Positions 36,835-43,600 of a stretch of 48,869 nt of DNA are shown here, piece by piece. Positions within the stretch are counted from its first letter, which is position 1. Every line of letters starts with the position of its first letter. The stretch is from a virus: the IMG/VR virus record IMGVR_UViG_3300023174_000248, positions 1 to 48,869 of that record. One strand, 5' to 3'. The translations under genes were made by a program, and so were the position numbers. The notes below the pieces were generated by a model, which was not told the DNA's origin, did not search any database, and saw only the letters and a program-made list of their open reading frames with translations.

Positions 36835-37281
36835 ATGACAGACAGAAAAATAATTGATTCTTTCACATTGGCAACAGGATATGCTTTTCTGTCCAATTTC
36901 TATCCTTCCACCATTTGGATCGAGGGGAAGAGTTACCCCACCGTGGAGCATGCGTATCAGTCCTACAAGACATTAAGTGAGGATTCTCGAGAATTGATCC
37001 GAAAATCCAAAGATCCTGCAGTCGCCAAGAAGCTTGGCAAAGGAGTGGAAATGAGGCCTGATTGGGACGAAGTGAAGGAAGGACTGATGCGTAGCTTCAT
37101 CCTAGCGAAGTTTGAGTCTCCTTTTCTTGCTGATCTCTTGTTGAAGACCGGAGATGCAGAATTGGTTTACGGTAATTCCTGGAACGATCGAGTTTGGGGG
37201 GTGTGCAGAGGTTCCGGGCAGAACATCCTCGGTAAGATTTTAATGGAGGTACGTCAGGAGCTAAAGAATTCATCAAGTTGA
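36835..37281 (+). CDS. NADAR-domain protein (YbiA-like)
   Basis: TGYAFLSNFYPSTIWIEGKS, YPTVEHAYQSYKT, DPAVAKKLGKGVEMRPDWDE, and YGNSWNDRVWGVCRGSGQNI then LGKILMEVR match the NADAR family through its whole length (148 residues). Members cleave N-glycosidic bonds in riboflavin intermediates or remove ADP-ribose from nucleic acid bases. In a phage this may counter NAD-based or ADP-ribosylating defence. The 3' end overlaps the convergent patatin gene by 28 bases. Confidence 0.9.
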   Translation: MTDRKIIDSFTLATGYAFLSNFYPSTIWIEGKSYPTVEHAYQSYKTLSEDSRELIRKSKDPAVAKKLGKGVEMRPDWDEVKEGLMRSFILAKFESPFLADLLLKTGDAELVYGNSWNDRVWGVCRGSGQNILGKILMEVRQELKNSSS

Positions 37282-38312
37282 TCGTGCATCTTCTTCGCAT
37301 CTTCATACCCTTCCTTGAGCAGTACCTGAATGTATGGTTGAAAAATGAGCAGGAAAGACAAAGACGACAACCAGCTCGCTGGTAAGAGACCCCAGGCGAT
37401 GTCTTCCTGCACTGTTCTTGCAAGGGCGTCGAGTGAATTGGATGGTCTGGCCATGAGAAGATTAATTCTCCTGTACTTTCCGTAGTAGTCCGCGCCCATG
37501 GAGTCGAGGAAGTCATTGATTGTGTTTGCCTTCGCGATGTCTTGAGCGATGTGGTTGACTGTGAGCGACTCGAACATCCTCGAGGCCTGTGTGAGGATTG
37601 TTGGTTCGCTCGTCCACTCTTGTTTTGTCTCGGGTTCTGGGAGCGTCAGGACGAGTATCTTCACCTCTGGATCCTTGGAAGTCTTTATTTCCCTGTTGTT
37701 GTACATTGACATAATTGCCGGAAGGATCGGAGTGTTGTTGCATAGACCACCGTCAATGTGCCAACCTTCGTTGAGTTGCACAGACCTGAAGGCCACTGGT
37801 ATTGCACCGGATGCTGTTGCATGTTCTGATCCCAGCTCCTTCTTCACAACCTTCCAATTGGCAGATTCGTAATTTCTTTCTGTTTTGGAGTCTACCCAGA
37901 TGTAGGCCTTCTTCTCTGTCAGCTCTGTGGTCGTGAGGATGTTGGTTTCCACGACACCCGTGTCGATGTTCCGTCTATAACTCTCTACGTCCAAAGTGTT
38001 CTTCAAGAACTCCATGAGAGGTGAATTGTCCATAAGCGAGTAGAATTTGAACGAAAAGATGTCGCTCCACGGCACCTTGGCGACCTTTCCAAAAGTAACT
38101 TTATTCCAAGGTTCTATAATCTTCTCGGGCAATTTGTCAGACCCAGCTGCAGAGACATATGAGATTCCATTAAGTGCCCCTGCGGAAGAACCGCACACTG
38201 TAGTAAATTTATGCCCCCAGACTTCCGCAACATATTTTAAGAATCCTGCTTCCCAGGCTCCTTTAACACCTCCGCCCGAAAGAACTAATGCAAACTTCTT
38301 GTTAACTTTCAT
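37254..38312 (-). CDS. Patatin-like phospholipase
   Basis: VLSGGGVKGAW forms the oxyanion loop (residues 10-20). GSSAGALNG gives the nucleophile Ser43 in GxSxG, and WHIDGGLCNN gives the dyad Asp187. This is the Ser-Asp esterase of patatins, which hydrolyses phospholipid acyl chains. A C-terminal hydrophobic segment (SWLSSLSFLLIFQPYIQVLL) may associate with membrane. The frame is open to 38327, but an AGGAAC site favours ATG 38312. It could help lysis or membrane remodelling. Confidence 0.88.
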   Translation of the reverse strand: MKVNKKFALVLSGGGVKGAWEAGFLKYVAEVWGHKFTTVCGSSAGALNGISYVSAAGSDKLPEKIIEPWNKVTFGKVAKVPWSDIFSFKFYSLMDNSPLMEFLKNTLDVESYRRNIDTGVVETNILTTTELTEKKAYIWVDSKTERNYESANWKVVKKELGSEHATASGAIPVAFRSVQLNEGWHIDGGLCNNTPILPAIMSMYNNREIKTSKDPEVKILVLTLPEPETKQEWTSEPTILTQASRMFESLTVNHIAQDIAKANTINDFLDSMGADYYGKYRRINLLMARPSNSLDALARTVQEDIAWGLLPASWLSSLSFLLIFQPYIQVLLKEGYEDAKKMHDQLDEFFSS

Positions 38313-38433
38313 GGTGACGTTCCTCATTCTTGTGATTACTTATAGGAGTAGAAAATTCGAGGAACCATTACAAGTCACCGAGAAAATTTTACCATCTTTT
38401 CACGAATTTAAAATTAGAAATCGGGAGGCCGCC

Positions 38434-38829
38434 ATGGCGAATGGAATGAAGCAAGTGATACTTGTGCGTAATGACCTGAAGATGAAGAAATCTCAGGTGG
38501 CCTCACTGGTGGCGAAGGCATCTACAGAGTTTTTTCTCGTAAATGATGAATCTGAGAGGGGTGACGAGCTGTCCGTAAAACTCACACCCGAAGAAACAGA
38601 TTGGATCAACAGTGGGTCTATTCGCGTGGTCTTGGGCGTCAATTCAGAGGATTCTTTAAGAACTCTTGCATTGCGAGCCGAAATGGCAGGCCTCCAGTGT
38701 TATCCCGTTCAAGGAAAGATATTTGAGGATTCTAATGAAGACGGAACATCAGAAACACTCTGCGTGGCGATCGGCCCCGATGTTTCGTCTAAGATCGACC
38801 AAATAACTGGTAACTTAAAGTTGTTGTAA
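38434..38829 (+). CDS. Peptidyl-tRNA hydrolase, PTH2 family
   Basis: It frees tRNA from stalled peptidyl-tRNA. KQVILVRNDLKMKKSQVASL opens the fold, IRVVLGVNSEDSLRTLALRA the middle, and GTSETLCVAIGPDVSSKIDQ then ITGNLKLL the end, all in the PTH2 order. The usual QxxHA helix is altered here (VAKAS), so the catalytic set is not fully canonical. PTH2 is mainly archaeal and eukaryotic. A GGGAGG site supports ATG 38434. Its stop lies inside the tRNA promoter and two tRNAs follow, so it belongs to a translation cluster. Confidence 0.85.
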   Translation: MANGMKQVILVRNDLKMKKSQVASLVAKASTEFFLVNDESERGDELSVKLTPEETDWINSGSIRVVLGVNSEDSLRTLALRAEMAGLQCYPVQGKIFEDSNEDGTSETLCVAIGPDVSSKIDQITGNLKLL

Positions 38830-38853
38830 AGTTGCTCCCGTGTGTGTTATCAT
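38825..38853 (+). promoter_or_regulatory. Phage promoter for tRNAs and TilS
   Basis: TGTAAAGT at 38825-38832, 15 bases, TATCAT at 38848-38853. The tRNA-Leu begins 12 bases later. It shows that the class also drives stable RNA. Confidence 0.75.
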
Positions 38854-38865
38854 ATAGACATCAAG

Positions 38866-38947
38866 GCCGCTCTGGTGGAACTGGCATACACTTCGGATTC
38901 AAATCCCGACGCCGAAAGGCATGTGGGTTCAACTCCCACGGGCGGCA
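38866..38947 (+). tRNA. tRNA-Leu(CAA)
   Basis: Acceptor GCCGCTC/GGGCGGC, anticodon loop TTCAAAT (anticodon CAA), long variable arm (CGCCGAAAGGCAT) of class II, T arm GTGGG/CCCAC with TTCAACT. One A-C mismatch closes the anticodon stem. Discriminator A. 82 nt. Confidence 0.85.
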
Positions 38948-38959
38948 CTGATATTCAAC

Positions 38960-39034
38960 GGAACGGTAAATCAATTGGTTCAGATTAGTCGCCTCATAAG
39001 CGAAAATGTGTGGGTTCGAGTCCCACCCGTTCCA
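38960..39034 (+). tRNA. tRNA with CAT anticodon, probably tRNA-Ile2
   Basis: Acceptor GGAACGG/CCGTTCC, anticodon loop CTCATAA, T arm GTGGG/CCCAC. The anticodon stem lacks the three G-C pairs of initiator tRNA, so it is elongator Met or Ile2. The adjacent tilS gene favours Ile2, whose C34 is changed to lysidine to read AUA. One G-A mismatch tops the anticodon stem. 75 nt. Confidence 0.85.
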
Positions 39035-39056
39035 CAATCTCTCAATTAGGGTAAAT

Positions 39057-39656
39057 ATGATCAAGTTCATCGGGGATCTTCCACGAAAGTGCACGGTTGC
39101 CTTCTCAGGTGGCATCGACTCCGTGGTGATCTCCGATTTTCTCATGAACGGGAAACGTGACGTGACCCTCGCCTTCTTCCACCACGGAACGATCAACTCC
39201 CAACGTGCAGAGGAGTTCGTTCAACGTTTCGCAGAAGAACGTAAGGTGCCTCTCAGGATCGGGAGGATCAATTCCCAGAAATCCCGCGACCTTTCCCCCG
39301 AGGAATTTTGGAGGAACGAACGGTACGCCTTCCTCGATTCTCTGGGAGGCCCTGTTGTGACGGGACACCACTTGGGGGACGCGATCGAGACGTGGATCTT
39401 CACCTCCCTCCACGGAGAATCGAAGTTGATCCCGTACTCCCGCGGCGCCGTGATTCGTCCCTTCCTCGTCACTCACAAGGAGGAGATCCGCGAGTGGGCG
39501 GCCCGGAGGGGACTTTCCTGGATCGAGGACGAGTCCAACAGCGATCCCAAGTACATGCGCAACCTCATTCGGATGGCGATCGTGCCCGAGGCGCTGAAGG
39601 TGAATCCAGGCCTGGGCAAGGTGATCCGAAAGAAATACGAACTCCTCAGTTTCTAA
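39057..39656 (+). CDS. tilS: tRNA(Ile)-lysidine synthase, minimal form
   Basis: TilS attaches lysine to C34 of CAU-anticodon tRNA-Ile2 so that it reads AUA and is charged with Ile. VAFSGGIDS gives the PP-loop (residues 14-22). VTGHHLGDAIETW matches the GHHxxDxxET motif. EDESNSDPKYMRNLIR matches the conserved DxSNxDxxYxRNxIR. At 199 residues it keeps only the catalytic core and lacks the C-terminal domains of the E. coli enzyme. It starts 22 bases after the CAU tRNA, on the same transcript. Confidence 0.93.
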   Translation: MIKFIGDLPRKCTVAFSGGIDSVVISDFLMNGKRDVTLAFFHHGTINSQRAEEFVQRFAEERKVPLRIGRINSQKSRDLSPEEFWRNERYAFLDSLGGPVVTGHHLGDAIETWIFTSLHGESKLIPYSRGAVIRPFLVTHKEEIREWAARRGLSWIEDESNSDPKYMRNLIRMAIVPEALKVNPGLGKVIRKKYELLSF

Positions 39657-39698
39657 CATTCTTCGCATTTCAATGTAGAATACTTACATTGAGGAAAC

Positions 39699-40220
39699 GT
39701 GAAGAAAGTCAGGCTCAACTTGAAACGTGGTGTGAAGAAGCCGTGGTCATTCACGATCTATGACTCGGCAGAGTCTGCATTCTACCTGAAGGATGAACCT
39801 CCTTATCCTGATGGATTTGAAGAGGAGTATCGAAAAATTGTCTCAATCGGCCCCGGAGATATTCTCGAGGTTGAATGGTTGGGATCTGAATGGGTCTTCT
39901 TGGACGAAGGAGAAGATTTTCTGTTCAAATCGTTAACACCCCCTTCTCCATATGACAAGTATGACAAGGTCCGCATTGGAAAGATCACTCCTTTGAAAGG
40001 AACAGAAGAGAAAATGGGATATCTTGAAGTATACTCTGGGTGGTGCTTCGGTGGAACGGTTCCTTGGTCTTCAAAAACATCTAACCAGGTTGGTCTGAAA
40101 ATAATAGAAGTAAAAGGATCGGTTGTGTCTAAGTTTGATTTCCCAAAGTTGTTCTCAGACCCATCGATGGGTCTGATGCAACAAGAAGAAGAGCAGCCTC
40201 TTTCGGGCATCTTAAACTAA
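39699..40220 (+). CDS. SH3-like beta protein, 173 aa
   Basis: A GAGGAAAC site precedes GTG 39699. Two beta units are visible: GPGDILEVEWLGSEWVFLDE and KVRIGKITPLKGTEEKMGYL then EVYSGWCFGGTV, followed by an NQVGLKIIEVKGS strand. The IG..TPLKG..EKMGYLEVYSGW order recalls the SH3-like family, possibly duplicated. An acidic, Gln-rich tail ends the protein. Function unknown. Confidence 0.55.
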   Translation: MKKVRLNLKRGVKKPWSFTIYDSAESAFYLKDEPPYPDGFEEEYRKIVSIGPGDILEVEWLGSEWVFLDEGEDFLFKSLTPPSPYDKYDKVRIGKITPLKGTEEKMGYLEVYSGWCFGGTVPWSSKTSNQVGLKIIEVKGSVVSKFDFPKLFSDPSMGLMQQEEEQPLSGILN

Positions 40221-40227
40221 ATGCAAA

Positions 40228-40255
40228 TGAGGCCTGATCTGGGTCTCACTTTTTA
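40228..40255. terminator. Intrinsic terminator between convergent units
   Basis: A 7-bp stem (TGAGGCC with GGTCTCA, one G-T) and 7-base loop are followed by CTTTTTA on the plus strand. It separates the plus-strand 39699 gene from the convergent fibre operon. Confidence 0.65.
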
Positions 40256-40260
40256 TGCAT

Positions 40261-40581
40261 CTAAGGAATGTCTGCTGTAGGTTCCGGTGAAGGAGGAGCA
40301 GGAACTTCCCAATAGTTTCTCTCTTCAATCGAATCTATCGTCACATTGAGCTGAGAAGACAACCAGTCATAAATGTAGGAGTCGTCTTGGCCCCAAGCCA
40401 AGTAATCGTCACCCGACAATTGGTTGCTACCTGATTCATAATCACGGCGGTCTGATGCTTGGTCACCCATGAGAGACCACTCTACAGTTGCACGATTTCC
40501 AAGCTGGACCGATATGTTTCGGACAATGAGACATTTGGCTGCCCCTGTCCTGTATGTTACTGATTGAATCTTTGCGTACAT
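40261..40581 (-). CDS. Small protein at the end of the fibre operon
   Basis: MYAKIQSVTYRTGAAKCLIV then RNISVQLGNRATVEWSLMGD begins with two beta-strand pairs. The middle (LSGDDYLAWGQDDSYIYDWL) and a Pro-rich C terminus (VPAPPSPEPTADIP) follow. It lies 23 bases after the S74 fibre and is probably a fibre-associated or assembly protein. No family recognised. Confidence 0.6.
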   Translation of the reverse strand: MYAKIQSVTYRTGAAKCLIVRNISVQLGNRATVEWSLMGDQASDRRDYESGSNQLSGDDYLAWGQDDSYIYDWLSSQLNVTIDSIEERNYWEVPAPPSPEPTADIP

Positions 40582-40604
40582 ATTTGTTGTGACCTTTCGT
40601 TATG

Positions 40605-43600
40605 TTACTTATTGCTAAACTGTGTGAGGATATTTGAAATTTGATCCTTAAGCAACTGTATCTCTGTCTTTGTCTGAGCATTTTCTGCCCTAAGGGAGTC
40701 GATTTCCAATTTAAGTTCCTTGATTCCATTCGTGAGGAGCGCAACCATTGAGTCGTATCTGATTGATTTAGGTGTTCCGTCGCTCTCTCTCAGGAGATAC
40801 TCCTCGAGCGGTATATCAGCGAAGTCTTCAGCGATGAAACCTGCACAGAGAACTTCTTCGTTCTTGAAGTTAAAAGTAACGGGATTCAAAAGCATGATCT
40901 TGTCCAGCCCAGAAGCGTAATGTGCGATATTATCTTTCACTCTTCTCGTAGAGCTGGATTCTCTGACAAGTCCCGTAGTAGTTTCGATGACTAGTGCTGT
41001 GCCTGTGCCTGCGGCAGGTCTTCCAGTGGCATTACCTCCATAATAGAAGGATGTCCATGCATGAAGTTTGCCACTTGGGTTTGTTGTTCCTACTCCAACA
41101 TTTCCTCCTATTGGATTAAGCAATAGCGGATAAGATGATCCGCCCCCACCACCACCACCCTGGTTGTCTTTCGTCTGCAACCAGAAACCATAGGGTGAAG
41201 CTACGTAGCCTCCCATAATTAGTCTGACAGTAGAGTTTGTGGTAAAAGCAGTTATTCCTGAATTTGCTGAGAGAGACGGAGCGTCTGATGAACCATTGAC
41301 TTCGAATCTAGCTGCAGGATTTGTACTTCCGATACCGACGTTACCGCTTCCGCTGACGAAGAGGAGAGAGGTTCCTGCAGAGTTCTGAACGTCGAACGTT
41401 CCAGCTCCGCCCGTCGGTGATACGACACCCTCTTTGACAATCATCGTGGGGGTTGAGGCCGTGGAAGAGCCGGAGACGAATAGACGACCTGTGAATGAGC
41501 TTGTTCCAATTGCGACATTTCCAGAACTGTTCACCACGAATCTGTTACCGGCGCCCCCGACTCCAATCTGAAAGAGGTTGTATGCTTGAGAAGCATGACC
41601 CGTTATCGAGAAAGGAACACGATCACCAGAAAAAGCACTTGTATCTACATCAAGAACTGTACCTCCGGTACCAAGAGCCGTTGTTTTGACAAGGTTGCTG
41701 GATAATCCTACTGTTCCATTAACCGTAAGCTGAAACTGAGGAGCTGTATTTCCAATTCCTACACGAGCATTGGTGTTGTCCCACCAAAAGCTGTTTGACC
41801 CACTGACGACTCCTCCCGTTCCTGCGACGACGACTTGACCTGCAGAAACATTGCTACCTGTGAGAGAACCGCTCACGCTAGTGGCGTAAATGTTGGACCA
41901 ACGTTTGGTGGAGGATCCGAGGCTTCTTGTATTGTCTGCGTCTGGATTTGCTGAACCGGAGAAGACGGAGTTTCCGTTGACAACGAGCTTGGAATCGAGA
42001 AGCGTGGTTCCGATTCCGACGTTTCCGCTCGTGTCAATTCTCAATTTCTCTGAGTTGTTCGTGTAGAGTGTCCAGAAGAAATTCGTAGTACTGAAAAGTT
42101 TCACTTCTCCCGTAGAAGTGTTAGTTGTCCACGATGAGGCCGATCCTCCACCGTTTGCAGCGAATCTTATGCCAATCGACTTGTTTGCTAGAGATTCTCT
42201 TAGGGAGAGAAATTTTGTGTCAGCGAGAAGCACTTCGTAAGAAGTTAGGCCGTCTGTGCTGTTAGTTGCTGACGTACCGAGTCCAACAAAACCGCTTCCG
42301 CTGACGAAGAGGAGAGAGGTTCCTGCGGAGTTCTGGACGTCGAGGACGGGGAGGTTAGATCCGTCGGCGACGTTGTGTTTGACGAGGAGTGTCGTGTCGC
42401 TTCCCGTTGACGTTCCCTGAACCTGCAGTCTCGCAGTGGAGGATCCCGTCGTTCCGATGCCGACTTTTCCTGCACTTGCAATTCTCATCACTTCAGCAGG
42501 AGAAGAACCTCCTGCTTGAGAAGCATTTGCATAGAATCGAATTCCGGTCGAAGAGTACCAGACTCCTGCAGCATTTCCTGTGCTATCGTGTTGAACGGAG
42601 TTAAAAGGGGATGCATCTCCCTTGATGTTGTATCCACCTGCCCATCCTCCTCCGCCGTCTATGAATGCTACACGAGAGAATGAGTTATTGAGTCTAAGTT
42701 CTGCATTGTTGCTTGTAGAAGTTATGTTAACAACGCTGCTAGATTCGGTCAAGGCCGAGTTTCCCACCGTAGAAGTTCCTGTGAACTTTGCGATGCGTGC
42801 CGATGTACCGGTAACTGTTGGAGCTCCACTTAAATCAGAATATTGAAGTTGTGCCGGTACAAATCGTGTGTTATCTCCTCTTAGAACATATCCTGCTGTG
42901 TTTGTTGCACTGATGATACCGTATGTGTTGTCAAATCTTAGGTCGCCACTAACAACATGTAGCTTAGACAAAGGACTGTTTGTTCCGACACCGACGTTTC
43001 CGCTACCGCTAACAAAAAGGATGCTCGTTCCTGCAGAGTTCTGAACATCGAGAACACCAACGCCTCCTATAGGTTCTGCGACACCTGCCTTGATTATGGC
43101 AACGGAGTCGGCAAGTGTCGCAGAACCGGATACAAAGAATTTGGAAGCAGGAGGATTTGTCGTTCCTATTCCGACAGTTCCGCCGCCTGTGTTGAAAACT
43201 GTGTTATTACCAAGATCATTTATCCTGAGTGTGCCGTTGTAGGATTGTATCGTCCCAACGCCGCCTGTTCCTGTGGAATCGATAACGATGCTTTGTGTAC
43301 CAGAACCAACTGAGAGCTTTCCTATCGGAGACCCGGTTCCAATTCCTACTCTTCTGTTCGTATTGTCCCAGATGAAATCGTCGCTGCCGCTAATAACACC
43401 ACCCGTTCCGCCGAGGAGCACCTGGCCTGCAGAAACATTGCTACCTGTGAGAGAGCCAGAGATATTGGCCGCATACACGTTTCTCCACCTCTTTGCGGGA
43501 GAACCAAGATCTCTTGTTGCATCAGAATCTGGGTTTACTGAGCCTGAGAAAACGGAGTTACCGTTCACAACCAGCTTTGAATCGAGAAGAGCAGTTCCGA

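Noticed and set aside
38960-39034. Initiator tRNA-Met
   Set aside because: The anticodon stem lacks the three consecutive G-C pairs of initiators and the first acceptor pair is matched.
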